38,852 nucleotides of DNA from a virus, in IMG/VR virus record IMGVR_UViG_3300030688_000062, positions 1-38,852 of that record; one strand, given 5' to 3'. Shown piece by piece: positions 22,531 to 29,517 of this stretch. Position numbers and translations under genes: made by a program. Numbering within the stretch: position 1 is the first letter of the stretch; each line of letters starts with the position of its first letter. The notes under the pieces are model-generated. The model ran no database searches. It was given only the letters and a program-made list of their open reading frames with translations, and had not been told where the DNA came from.

Positions 22531-23640
22531 TTATACTTCCTTAAACTCACCTTCTCTAAGTACGTACCAAACATCTTCCTTTAGGATAGTACCGTCAACT
22601 TGAGCTGACTTTACACATAGGGGTATATACTTATTATCGTCATATCTCCACTCGGCTAAGGTTATCCAGTCACCTTTCTTAGCTTTAATTTTATTATTAA
22701 TTCCGATCCCAGCTCCTACGCTATATCCTCCTGTAAGTTCAAGCTTGGCAGAGTCACCACTGGCCGCAAGCTGGGCAGATTCACCACTGGCCGCAAGCTT
22801 GGCAAAGTTACCACTGGCCGCAAGCTGGGCAGAGTAACCACCGGCCGCAAGCTTGGCAGAGTCACCGCTGGCCGCAAGCTTGGCAGAGTAACCACTGGCC
22901 GCAAGCTTGGCAGAGTCACCACTGGCCGCAAGCTGGGCAGAGTAACCACTGGCCGCAAGCTTGGCAGAGTCACCGCTGGCCGCAAGCTTGGCAGAGTAAC
23001 CACTGGCCGCAAGCTTGGCAAAGTTACCACTGGCCGCAAGCTTGGCAGAGTAACCACTGGCCGCAAGCTGGGCAGAGTTACCACCGGCCGCAAGCTGGGA
23101 AGAGTCACCACTGGCCGCAAGCTGGGCAGATTCACCACTGGCCGCAAGCTTGGCAGAGTCACCACTGGCCGCAAGCTGGGCAGAGTAACCACTGGCCGCA
23201 AGCTGGGCAGAGTTACCACCGGCCGCAAGCTGGGCAGAGTCACCACTGGCCGCAAGCTGGGCAGATTCACCACTGGCTTCTTCTTTGTTATTACAAGATT
23301 CCCAAAGGAAGTCGAAGGAGGCTTTAATATAGGCCCTAAGATCTAACTTGGCTCCGATCTTAATTCTATTTGTGACGACCTTACTATCATCAGGATGGGT
23401 TTGTGTTTCTCCGAGGGACTCTACTTCATGAAAGTTTGAGTCTATAAGATCGTAGTAGCCGAGACAGTCGAGAGGATTCGTGCAGAAATGAAATCCAGTA
23501 ACACAAATCTTTATCGCTTCTTTAATCTCATACTCCTTACCTTCTTCGTAGGTAAATTCTTTACAAGTCATATCCTTGTTAAACGCCTTGTATCCTTTGA
23601 TGACAGGATATTCTTTCTTCGGTGATTTCTTAGCGGGCAT
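22531..23640 (-). CDS. DUF7666-like protein with 9-residue repeats
   Basis: A 369-residue protein; ATG at 23640 (a TTG three codons upstream is also open). Residues 1-110 match the N-terminal plan of a phage family I associate with DUF7666: KGYKAFNKDMTCKEFTYEEG, then GFHFCTNPLDCLGYY and KIGAKLDLRAYIKASFDFLWE. About 20 copies of a 9-residue unit (SGDSAQLAA and variants) follow. A short C-terminal domain closes the protein. Regular Ala/Leu/Ser repeats suggest a solenoid. Function unknown; the family is common on large accessory phage operons. Confidence 0.7.
   Translation of the reverse strand: MPAKKSPKKEYPVIKGYKAFNKDMTCKEFTYEEGKEYEIKEAIKICVTGFHFCTNPLDCLGYYDLIDSNFHEVESLGETQTHPDDSKVVTNRIKIGAKLDLRAYIKASFDFLWESCNNKEEASGESAQLAASGDSAQLAAGGNSAQLAASGYSAQLAASGDSAKLAASGESAQLAASGDSSQLAAGGNSAQLAASGYSAKLAASGNFAKLAASGYSAKLAASGDSAKLAASGYSAQLAASGDSAKLAASGYSAKLAASGDSAKLAAGGYSAQLAASGNFAKLAASGESAQLAASGDSAKLELTGGYSVGAGIGINNKIKAKKGDWITLAEWRYDDNKYIPLCVKSAQVDGTILKEDVWYVLREGEFKEV
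22741..23277 (-). repeat. 27-bp coding tandem repeats
   Basis: About 20 units of 27 bp around GGCCGCAAGCTTGGCAGAG (plus strand) with four or five common variants. Frame is preserved because 27 is a multiple of three. There are no unique spacers, so this is not a CRISPR array. Confidence 0.9.
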
Positions 23641-24037
23641 TGTAGTCAATAATTATTTTGGGATAGATGATGTTTGAGAGGATGACTTTGAACAGGGGGG
23701 CTATTTCAGAGATATCATAACCAGCAATTCCTAATCCAACGGGAGTGAGGTAGAAGGTTAATTCAGGATGATGTATAGCGTAACGATAGAAGTTATCTCG
23801 GTATGTCTCAAGCCCAAATACCTTACCTAATTTAATAGGGACCTTCCGATGATTTTCGTCGAGAGTTGGAAAAGCGTAAGACCTTCCCTGTATCCCTTCT
23901 GGCTTACCCTCTATTGCTCCAAATAGCTCAACCGCTGTCCTAGCTGCCCCTCCGGCATGATTTCCGGCCAAGTTTGAGCCAAAAACGAATACCCCTCCTG
24001 GTGGTAGATCGGTAATGTGTTCTGGGGTGTAATTCAT
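23630..24037 (-). CDS. Macro-domain-like phage protein
   Basis: A 135-residue protein from the ATG at 24037 (MNYTPEHITDL). The core VFVFGSNLAGNHAGGAART, then YAFPTLDENHRKVPI and FYLTPVGLGIAGYDISEIAP, fits a macro-domain-like family found in phage genomes, with the glycine-rich loop that binds ADP-ribose type ligands. It may remove or read ADP-ribose marks used in host defence, which is inference. It overlaps the next gene by 11 bases. Confidence 0.7.
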   Translation of the reverse strand: MNYTPEHITDLPPGGVFVFGSNLAGNHAGGAARTAVELFGAIEGKPEGIQGRSYAFPTLDENHRKVPIKLGKVFGLETYRDNFYRYAIHHPELTFYLTPVGLGIAGYDISEIAPLFKVILSNIIYPKIIIDYNAR

Positions 24038-24084
24038 TGGGGGTTGGTTAGGGTTGGTTGGGGGGGTTCGTACATTTTGCAAGG

Positions 24085-25149
24085 TTATACCACCTCCTTT
24101 GCACCTATCTTATGAGCAAGGGAGGTAGATACACAACCTACTGGAATCACGAGGACCTTGGGAAAGGTCATCTTTTCAAAATCAACGCAATCATCGTCGT
24201 CAGTAATAACAATACTTACATCAGATCCGTTTCTAATAATATCATCAACGACTGCCTGGTAATTTGTCCCACCATTACCAAAACCTGGGTCCTGGTGCAA
24301 AAGTACGTTGTTGAAATAGATGATATCTTTTTCAATCTTCCCTCGATACTTTCGGATAACCTCTAATAGTTTTTTGGTAGCTAGAGACGTTTTGTCTGGG
24401 TTAAAGCTTCCCGACCGATCCACATAGAGGGTGAACTTAGCCGCTTTTTTTTTGGAAATCATACCTTTAAGGAGAAAATCTCCCTCAGCTCTACTTGGTC
24501 TGCGGTAGCTACTCACTCTTACGATCTTATTTCTTCCAAAGATACGATCTAGCTCAGAGGCAAGAGAAGGCTTTGGAGGCTTAAATCCAACAATAGTTTC
24601 GTGCAGCTGCTTAGCAGACCTCACTTTATCGGACTTTTTCTTTTCCTCTTTTGCCTTTTCCTTTGCTTGTTTAACGATATCCCCTATATCTTGCTTACTC
24701 TTTCCTTCTTTTTCTACAGTGACTCCCTCACCGTCGAACTGGTTTCCCGAAGCGTCAAAGCTTATGCTTTTAACCTTAAAGTCTTTCAAGAGTTCATTAT
24801 AAAAATCCTCTGCATACTCTCCCTTTAAGCCTTTGAGGGAATCCTCGGTAATACCTCCAGCAAGCATGGAGCGGGGTTTTTTTATGTGGTAGTTGTTCTC
24901 TTTGGTGTAGATATACTTTGCTATCTCCAGGTCGGCAGCGATATTCCATAGTAATCTGTTGATCTTCCGGTCTTTTTCTAGAATACCAAGCCTAACCTGG
25001 TGCTGTAGCCAAATGTGAGACATTTCATGAAGGCGGGCGGTCTCAAGCTCTTCTCCTGACAAGACCCATGAAAGGTATATTGCTGAGAAGTCAGTATAGG
25101 CTATAGCTGGATCTCTACCATTAAATCTAACCTCGTTAATTTCCTTCAT
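24085..25149 (-). CDS. Metallopeptidase-like plus VWA protein (DUF2201-like)
   Basis: A 354-residue protein. Residues 38-50 hold HEMSH (H41-E42-x-x-H45), a zinc-peptidase motif, followed by NIAADLEIAKY, typical of the N-terminal domain of DUF2201-type proteins. A charged Lys-rich linker (160-190) leads to a von Willebrand A domain with the MIDAS motif DRSGS near residue 245 and TDDDD near 320. This architecture pairs with MoxR AAA+ ATPases, and one lies immediately upstream. Together they probably remodel or activate a protein complex. Targets are unknown. Confidence 0.75.
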   Translation of the reverse strand: MKEINEVRFNGRDPAIAYTDFSAIYLSWVLSGEELETARLHEMSHIWLQHQVRLGILEKDRKINRLLWNIAADLEIAKYIYTKENNYHIKKPRSMLAGGITEDSLKGLKGEYAEDFYNELLKDFKVKSISFDASGNQFDGEGVTVEKEGKSKQDIGDIVKQAKEKAKEEKKKSDKVRSAKQLHETIVGFKPPKPSLASELDRIFGRNKIVRVSSYRRPSRAEGDFLLKGMISKKKAAKFTLYVDRSGSFNPDKTSLATKKLLEVIRKYRGKIEKDIIYFNNVLLHQDPGFGNGGTNYQAVVDDIIRNGSDVSIVITDDDDCVDFEKMTFPKVLVIPVGCVSTSLAHKIGAKEVV

Positions 25150-25158
25150 AATAGGTGC

Positions 25159-25251
25159 TTATATCATCAAATAAGGGTAGCCGTTGCTGAAGCCATTGCT
25201 GTAGCCATAGCCGAAGCCATTGCCATTGCCGTAGCCATTAGGGAGGGTCAT
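25159..25251 (-). CDS. 30-residue Gly/Tyr/Asn-rich peptide, copy 1
   Basis: ATG at 25251 overlaps the AAA+ ATPase stop (ATGA). The product starts MTLPNGYGNGNG and ends NGYPYLMI. It shares 55 identical bases at its 3' end (25159-25213) with copy 3, and 31 identical bases at its 5' end (25229-25259) with copy 2. It is the shortest of three related genes, probably a contracted repeat. Confidence 0.55.
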   Translation of the reverse strand: MTLPNGYGNGNGFGYGYSNGFSNGYPYLMI

Positions 25252-25994
25252 TTTCTCAAGATATTTTTTGCTATCGCTTTGGAGCCAATGGAGCGAGATA
25301 TTTTCTGAGCCCCATCCCCGCTATCATTATTATCCCGAAGGATCATGAGTATTCCACTTGCCATATTGGGGGTGACAAGACCTTTCACTAGGTCCGTAAC
25401 ATCCTCCTTATAGTTCAGGCAGACATTCACTGCGGCATCAATACTACGGGGTGAAGTCATGCGCCAATCAAGTCCTTCACCGTTTGCTTCCAAGAAGGGT
25501 AGCTCCTGTATTTTTATTCGGTCTATGACTTCGTTAACGAAGGGGATTTCGCCGTACTTTTTTCGCATATAGTTAGACCAGGAATCAAAGTCAGGATTGA
25601 ACGGTACTACCGAGAACCTATTAATCATAGGAAGACTTAGGCCATCGCCGCCGCCCCACTCAGGAGGATTAGCGGCGGCTACAATGTCAGTACCTTCGGG
25701 TATTCCAAAGTCTTTTGGGTGGGTGACTAAGGTTAGGAGTGTATCAGCCACTTCACGACGGGCTTTGTCTATTTCATCCAGAAAAAGGCACTTGGATCCG
25801 GTAGATCCTTGTAGTCTCTGGATATACGGAGGGATAGTTCTCTTTTCTAAGGCCCCTTCTCTGTATGGTATTCCTGCTATATCCTCTTCTGTTTGGGAGG
25901 AAAGGAGCAAAACTTCACAGTGATCGTACTTTTGTCTAATCTTCGCAGTCTTGCCTACACCTGGGGCTCCTACATATAAAATTGGGATGCTCAT
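25248..25994 (-). CDS. MoxR-type AAA+ ATPase
   Basis: A 248-residue protein. Walker A GAPGVGKT (9-16), Walker B CLFLDEID (about 69-76), sensor 1 AAANPPEW and a following arginine-rich MINRFS motif are all present. Length fits the short MoxR class that works with a VWA partner. The partner is the next main gene (24085-25149), separated only by a 30-residue Gly/Tyr peptide gene. ATP hydrolysis would drive loading or remodelling of a target through the VWA protein. Confidence 0.85.
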   Translation of the reverse strand: MSIPILYVGAPGVGKTAKIRQKYDHCEVLLLSSQTEEDIAGIPYREGALEKRTIPPYIQRLQGSTGSKCLFLDEIDKARREVADTLLTLVTHPKDFGIPEGTDIVAAANPPEWGGGDGLSLPMINRFSVVPFNPDFDSWSNYMRKKYGEIPFVNEVIDRIKIQELPFLEANGEGLDWRMTSPRSIDAAVNVCLNYKEDVTDLVKGLVTPNMASGILMILRDNNDSGDGAQKISRSIGSKAIAKNILRK

Positions 25995-25998
25995 AAGG

Positions 25999-26316
25999 TT
26001 ATATCATCGAATAAGGGTAGCTGCCATTGCCGTCACCGTAGCCATTGCCGTAGCCGTCACCGTAGCCATAGCCATAGCCGTCACCGTAGCCATAGCCATA
26101 GCCATAGCCATAGCCGTCGCCGGAGCCATAGCCGTAGCTATAGCCGTAGCCATTGCCGAAGCCGTTGCTGCCGTAGCCATTGCCGGAGCCATTGCCATTG
26201 CCGAAGCCGTCGCCATTACCGGAACCGAAGCCGTCGCCATTACCGGAGCCGTAGCTGCCGTAGCCATAGCCGAAGCCATTGACGGAGCCGTCACCGTAGC
26301 CATTAGGGAGGGTCAT
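25999..26316 (-). CDS. Gly/Tyr/Asn-rich low-complexity protein, copy 2
   Basis: A 105-residue protein starting MTLPNGYGDG and ending SYPYSMI. It is almost entirely GY, GN, GF and GD dipeptides from a GGC-NNC hexanucleotide repeat. The start overlaps the stop of the gene at 26313 (ATGA) and it ends 4 nt before the AAA+ gene. Other frames on both strands are open too, because the repeat has no stops. The frame given is supported by shared start and end sequences with the other copies. Such sequences are often disordered and self-associating. Confidence 0.6.
   Translation of the reverse strand: MTLPNGYGDGSVNGFGYGYGSYGSGNGDGFGSGNGDGFGNGNGSGNGYGSNGFGNGYGYSYGYGSGDGYGYGYGYGYGDGYGYGYGDGYGNGYGDGNGSYPYSMI
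26003..26300 (-). repeat. Hexanucleotide tandem repeat
   Basis: Tandem 6-bp units GCC-ATA, GCC-GTA, GCC-ATT, GCC-GTC and GCC-GAA (plus strand), nearly uninterrupted for about 300 bp. Similar but shorter tracts lie at 25170-25240 and 26625-26828. Likely to vary in length. Confidence 0.85.
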
Positions 26317-26594
26317 TTTCTCAACGTAGTTCCCTTAAAATCGTACAGGTTTACTGATGCTATGATTCCATAGCAAGCTGAGATAGGGAAGGTTTGTACG
26401 TCCGACGGGATAAACCGATCAAGCGTTACAGTAGCCCCTGATTCACCCCGAACAACGCCAGGCATACCTTTTCCTCCAGAGAATCCGCCGAACATTGAAC
26501 ACTGATCCATTGCGATATAGCCTTCCGGGGCTTGTACCTCGTTACCGAAGAAATAGAATCCACCAGCAATAATAAAGATTTTCCAGTTTTCCAT
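26313..26594 (-). CDS. Small phage protein (hypothetical)
   Basis: A 93-residue protein with strand-rich N-terminus (KIFIIAGGFYFFGNE), then GYIAMDQCSMFGGFSGGKGMPG and ATVTLDRFIP. This order recalls short phage proteins with a conserved GTTKGLGE-like turn and a threonine-valine-leucine motif after it. Function unknown. It ends in LRK like the AAA+ protein, because both ends belong to the 31-bp repeat that begins the Gly/Tyr genes. Confidence 0.55.
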   Translation of the reverse strand: MENWKIFIIAGGFYFFGNEVQAPEGYIAMDQCSMFGGFSGGKGMPGVVRGESGATVTLDRFIPSDVQTFPISACYGIIASVNLYDFKGTTLRK

Positions 26595-26605
26595 AATAGT
26601 TAAGG

Positions 26606-26830
26606 TTATATCATCAAATAAGGGTAGCCGTTGCTGAAGCCATTGCTGTAGCCATAGCCGTAGCCGAAGCCGAAGCCATAGCCATTGCCGAAGCCGTTGC
26701 TGCCGTAGCCATAGCCGTAGCCATAGCCATTGCCATTGCCGGAGCCGTCACCGTAGCCATTACCGAAGCCGTCGCCGAAGCCATTGCCGTAGCCATAGCC
26801 GAAGCCATTACCGGAGCCGTAGCCGTCCAT
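26606..26830 (-). CDS. Gly/Tyr/Asn-rich low-complexity protein, copy 3
   Basis: A 74-residue protein beginning MDGYGSGNG and ending FSNGYPYLMI, with the same GY/GN/GF/GD design as copy 2 and the same last 55 bases as copy 1. It lies between the SSB-like gene and the 93-residue gene. Upstream it lacks the 31-bp block shared by copies 1 and 2. Confidence 0.55.
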   Translation of the reverse strand: MDGYGSGNGFGYGYGNGFGDGFGNGYGDGSGNGNGYGYGYGYGSNGFGNGYGFGFGYGYGYSNGFSNGYPYLMI

Positions 26831-26840
26831 GAGGGTTGGG

Positions 26841-27446
26841 TTAGTCTTGCATTAGAGGATTACTTTCATCCCCTTCCATGATTTCCTCTACTGACTCCAT
26901 ATCAATCGTTTCCTCTTTGGTCTTCAGGGGATTAAAGGGGTCGAGCCCTTCATAGATCATGTCTAGGTTAAAGCCTTTCTTCTGGACCTCGGCCCAGGCG
27001 GTGGCAGCCTCGACTTCCAGTGACTCTTTGGGGTCGGGGATCATGCCGTACTCAGTACTCATGCCGTCACCGGTCTTGGCGACTACCAGGTCGTACTCAC
27101 GGGGGTTGCCCCATTTCGAGTTACGGGATAATTCCGTGATAGCCTTCAGCAGGAACTTCTGGGTAATCTCAAGCACCTGGACGGATTTGGCGGCGTAGTT
27201 CCAGACCGGCAGCGCCCAGAACTCCTTGGGCATCTTCTTCTCGCCGCTCTCCTCGATGCGGATGTCGCCGATGTCGATCTGGTCGCCCTTGTGGAGGCGT
27301 ACTGGCTTGTTCTGTATGCTCCAGTACTCGAGTCCAATGATCGGGGAGTCGAGGATACGGAAGCGGTTCTCGCCTTTTTGGAACTTCATATAGTGGCCGT
27401 CGGACGAGGTAACTTCATAGTCCGGGGGGAGGAATGTGCTTGCCAT
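26841..27446 (-). CDS. Probable single-stranded DNA-binding protein
   Basis: A 201-residue protein. The N-terminal YMKFQKGENRFRILDSPI and IIGLEYW are typical of a phage SSB lineage with an OB fold. Aromatic and basic residues continue through about 140 (FWALPVWNYAAKSVQVLEIT). The C-terminus is strongly acidic (MESVEEIMEGDES), as in SSBs that recruit partners through an acidic tip. It would protect ssDNA during replication and recombination. Confidence 0.7.
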   Translation of the reverse strand: MASTFLPPDYEVTSSDGHYMKFQKGENRFRILDSPIIGLEYWSIQNKPVRLHKGDQIDIGDIRIEESGEKKMPKEFWALPVWNYAAKSVQVLEITQKFLLKAITELSRNSKWGNPREYDLVVAKTGDGMSTEYGMIPDPKESLEVEAATAWAEVQKKGFNLDMIYEGLDPFNPLKTKEETIDMESVEEIMEGDESNPLMQD

Positions 27447-27521
27447 AAAAATATGCGTTATATGCTGGTAATTTCGGATAGGAGAGAGGGCAAAAGAGTT
27501 ATTGTGAGATAGGCTTTGAGC

Positions 27522-27680
27522 TTATGGGTTGGTTTTTTGGTAATGGTTAGAAAGCTCTCCGATTTCTACAATAGTATCAAGCATATACTTAAACTCCTTC
27601 ATCACATCTTCTGAGGTTGGCTTATGGCCAAACTCCTTCACAATTTGATCGAGCTTGTCGGCGAGTTGGAGGGAGGTCAT
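27522..27680 (-). CDS. 52-residue helical protein
   Basis: ATG at 27680 overlaps the previous stop (ATGA). Two amphipathic helices (LQLADKLDQIVKEFG; EDVMKEFKYMLDTIVEIG). Function unknown. The 75 nt between it and the SSB-like gene hold TATAAC at about 27458-27463, a possible -10 box for that gene. Confidence 0.55.
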   Translation of the reverse strand: MTSLQLADKLDQIVKEFGHKPTSEDVMKEFKYMLDTIVEIGELSNHYQKTNP

Positions 27681-27835
27681 TTCACCTCCCTTCTCGTCTC
27701 CTGGATTCGGTTATAGAGGTCGGCTACCAGAGCCATCTTCTCAAGGAACTCCGGCATCTCCTTGGGCATGGAGTAGCGGTCGTGGATCAGGAGGGTGAGG
27801 CCCTCAGTTATCAGGTCGTAGTCTAGGTTGGTCAT
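27677..27835 (-). CDS. 52-residue helical protein
   Basis: ATG at 27835; product begins MTNLDYDLITEGLTLLIHDR and ends in a helix with ETRREVK. The stop overlaps the next start by 4 nt. Similar in size to the next gene but not clearly a paralogue. Function unknown. Confidence 0.55.
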   Translation of the reverse strand: MTNLDYDLITEGLTLLIHDRYSMPKEMPEFLEKMALVADLYNRIQETRREVK

Positions 27836-27836
27836 G

Positions 27837-28025
27837 CTATTTGTCTAAGAGCCAAAATAATTCACCTTCACATTCATTTTCTTTCATAAGCCGTTCCTCT
27901 TCGGCGTTGAACTCTATGACGTTGTAGGTTGAGATCTTACTATTGGTTACCGCCATTCTTAAAGGGCCTCCTAGAGACTCCTGTAGCCCGTTATAACTAG
28001 ATATGATTTGTTTTATTGCGTTCAT
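27837..28025 (-). CDS. Hypothetical 62-residue protein
   Basis: Starts in the stop of the upstream gene (ATGA). It has a helix (MNAIKQIISSYNGLQESLGG), a strand pair and an acidic end. No known motif. Part of a run of tiny early genes. Confidence 0.5.
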   Translation of the reverse strand: MNAIKQIISSYNGLQESLGGPLRMAVTNSKISTYNVIEFNAEEERLMKENECEGELFWLLDK

Positions 28026-28222
28026 GATTCCTCCCAGTACCCGTCGGCGAACCGGTGGCCCTCGCCGTCGTCCTGCGTCTGGTCAACCCAGACGAAGCTT
28101 CGTCCATCCTCTAGATCCATATTCATAGGGTCCTCGTAGGTGATAAGGGAGCCATCGTAATACTCCCCGGAATCATCGGCGAGTTCCATAGTCTTCCATA
28201 CGCCAAATGCTGTGGTGTCCAT
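28022..28222 (-). CDS. Hypothetical acidic 66-residue protein
   Basis: ATG at 28222 (MDTTAFGVWKTMELADDSGE). Rich in Asp, Glu, Gly and Tyr, net strongly negative, so a DNA-mimic or inhibitor role is conceivable but unproven. Stop overlaps the next start by 4 nt; an open frame upstream would overlap the previous gene. Confidence 0.55.
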   Translation of the reverse strand: MDTTAFGVWKTMELADDSGEYYDGSLITYEDPMNMDLEDGRSFVWVDQTQDDGEGHRFADGYWEES

Positions 28223-28227
28223 AAGGA

Positions 28228-28506
28228 TTAGAATTCGCTGGTAAAAATGGGGGACTTCTTGTAGGGCTCGGCGTAGCGAGAGGCTACAGCCTTTTGATAC
28301 TGCCAATCTTCAAATGCTTCCTCGGCTTCCAACTCCATGATCTGCTTGTATTCATCCTCGACAGCGATACTTTCCATAGCTTGCAGCATTTCGGTTTCCT
28401 CATCAAGGCTTGAGGCCGGGGTGAGGGTGAGGTACTCAAACGGCTGCTCAACATCGACGACTGACTGAAACTGTCCAATGCTCATCCCATAAAAAATGTG
28501 GTTCAT
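28228..28506 (-). CDS. First gene of the leftward early operon (acidic)
   Basis: A 92-residue, Glu-rich protein (MESIAVEDEYKQIMELEAEE) that starts about 120 nt downstream of the strong leftward promoter, behind a structured leader. First early genes of phages often encode small acidic host-takeover proteins. No family recognised. Confidence 0.6.
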   Translation of the reverse strand: MNHIFYGMSIGQFQSVVDVEQPFEYLTLTPASSLDEETEMLQAMESIAVEDEYKQIMELEAEEAFEDWQYQKAVASRYAEPYKKSPIFTSEF

Positions 28507-28509
28507 ACT

Positions 28510-28626
28510 GTGCCTTTCGGTTAGTTATATAAGGCTTGCAGCCCCCACCAAGATCCAAGGGGCCTGATGGTTGGTGGGGATTGCCAGCCTTAGCTGGTGG
28601 AGTTGTCAAGGATCTTCGCTTTCAAT
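28510..28626 (-). promoter_or_regulatory. Structured 5' leader of the early operon
   Basis: About 117 nt separate the expected start site from the first ATG. In the transcript, CCAGC/GCTGG (4-nt loop), a 9-bp stem CCCCACCAA/TTGGTGGGG (28571-28579 with 28543-28551) and GGGCTGCAAGCCT form three hairpins. An early AAGATCC can also pair with GGATCTT next to the long stem, so two states compete. It may be an attenuator or ligand-sensing element; no known riboswitch class fits. Confidence 0.5.
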
Positions 28627-28632
28627 AAATTA

Positions 28633-28661
28633 ACTATAAGCTCATTCGGATACCTTGTCAA
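28633..28661 (-). promoter_or_regulatory. Strong leftward early promoter
   Basis: On the minus strand TTGACA (28661-28656), exactly 17 nt, TATAGT (28638-28633). This is the best -35/-10 match in the genome. It drives the 10-kb leftward operon. A GTGGTGCAACA motif (28663-28673) sits just upstream of the -35 box. Confidence 0.85.
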
Positions 28662-28713
28662 GTGGTGCAACAGTTCGTAGGAATAGGCTATAGAACTATA
28701 TAATCATAGCCCC

Positions 28714-28742
28714 TTGTTTTGTGGTGCATCACAGGGTATACT
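28714..28742 (+). promoter_or_regulatory. Rightward promoter with operator in its spacer
   Basis: TTGTTT (28714-28719), 17-nt spacer, TATACT (28737-28742), with the ATG 9 nt after the -10 box, giving an almost leaderless mRNA. The spacer contains the near-palindrome GTGGTGCATCAC (28721-28732). A related copy, GTGGTGCAACAG, lies at the leftward promoter. A second TATAAT at 28699 lacks a good -35. Confidence 0.65.
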
Positions 28743-28751
28743 GTGGCCTAT

Positions 28752-28928
28752 ATGGAACGCAACAAACAGTATTATATTACCTCCTGGAAGGCTCAACTTG
28801 ATGCAGAGCCTACCAAAGTCGGAGCTATGACAGAGGGAGCTTGGTACGTTTCATGGCTTGGATTACTTTCCAGGTTGTACTGTAATAATTGTATAACTTA
28901 CGCTGAATATGAGACAGAAATATATTGA
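28752..28928 (+). CDS. Small protein at the early switch
   Basis: A 58-residue protein from the ATG at 28752. Aromatic and polar (MERNKQYYITSWKAQLDAEP; YCNNC). First gene of the rightward switch operon; its 3' end overlaps the HTH gene by 20 nt. No recognised domain. Confidence 0.55.
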   Translation: MERNKQYYITSWKAQLDAEPTKVGAMTEGAWYVSWLGLLSRLYCNNCITYAEYETEIY

Positions 28929-29115
28929 GCTGCTTAATGACATTGATAGCGGAGAGCTTATAAACACTGACAAGGTGGCAGATTTGCTTGGGGTAAAAAG
29001 AATCACCGTGCAGCGGTTATACAAACGGGGTGATCTTCCTGGCCGCAAGCCCCTGGCTGGTGGATGGATACTATTTGATCGGGAGGATGTAGAGAAGCTC
29101 TTAAAAAGGCCCTAG
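28909..29115 (+). CDS. HTH DNA-binding regulator (excisionase/AlpA-like)
   Basis: A 68-residue protein. LINTDKVADLLGVKRITVQR forms a helix-turn-helix, followed by a wing (RGDLPGRKPLAGGWILFDRE) and a last helix, the MerR/excisionase HTH_17 plan. It probably controls the divergent promoters at 28.6-28.75 kb; the repeated GTGGTGCA motif is a candidate site. With no integrase gene present, a regulator role is more likely than excisionase. Confidence 0.75.
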   Translation: MRQKYIELLNDIDSGELINTDKVADLLGVKRITVQRLYKRGDLPGRKPLAGGWILFDREDVEKLLKRP

Positions 29116-29176
29116 GTTCTTGCGTAGGTGGGGCAAAATGGAGCAAAATGGAGAAAGACAGTAAATTTGTACCTCT

Positions 29177-29356
29177 ATGGCCGAATCGAACATTACATTT
29201 GAAAGTAAGAGCGTGGCCTTTAAGACCAACGCCGCTTGGATTATTTTGATTGTGATCGTCTTTGCCTTTAATACATTTTGGCCAGATATTGCCGGAACTT
29301 GGTTTTGGGACTTTTTTCATTTTATGCACCAATCACTTATAACTCATATCCGATGA
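29177..29356 (+). CDS. 59-residue membrane protein
   Basis: ATG at 29177. A cytoplasmic N-terminus (MAESNITFESKSVAFKTN) precedes one or two hydrophobic helices (AAWIILIVIVFAFNTFW; TWFWDFFHF). The stop overlaps the next start (ATGA). Upstream, GCAAAATGGA occurs twice in tandem (29131-29151). Possible holin-like or superinfection-exclusion role; unproven. Confidence 0.6.
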   Translation: MAESNITFESKSVAFKTNAAWIILIVIVFAFNTFWPDIAGTWFWDFFHFMHQSLITHIR

Positions 29357-29517
29357 CCTTTGGACATGTTACCCTCTTTGACATTGTGGTCAATTCCATA
29401 GAAATAATTGGTATGGTATGGGTCTCCTATAAGCAGGACCGGATGCTAGACCAGATAGAGCAGTTACTTAAAAAAGAAGACCAAGAACTTAAACAACTAA
29501 CTGATATACGTGGCTAG
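29353..29517 (+). CDS. 54-residue membrane/coiled-coil protein
   Basis: ATG at 29353, coupled to the previous gene by ATGA. Residues 5-25 are a transmembrane helix (VTLFDIVVNSIEIIGMVWV), then a charged coiled coil (DQIEQLLKKEDQELKQL). Likely works with its membrane neighbours. Function unknown. Confidence 0.6.
   Translation: MTFGHVTLFDIVVNSIEIIGMVWVSYKQDRMLDQIEQLLKKEDQELKQLTDIRG

Noticed and set aside
22716-23273. CRISPR-like array or SLRPV-repeat protein
   Set aside because: The 27-bp units are contiguous with no unique spacers, and the competing frame lacks the conserved N- and C-terminal domains.
25951-26373. Plus-strand Ala/Val/Ile-rich open frame
   Set aside because: It is the other strand of the hexanucleotide repeat, which has no stops in several frames; the minus Gly/Tyr frame has coupled starts and shared ends.
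28909-29115. Excisionase of a temperate phage
   Set aside because: No integrase or attachment-like site found; the same fold fits a regulator.
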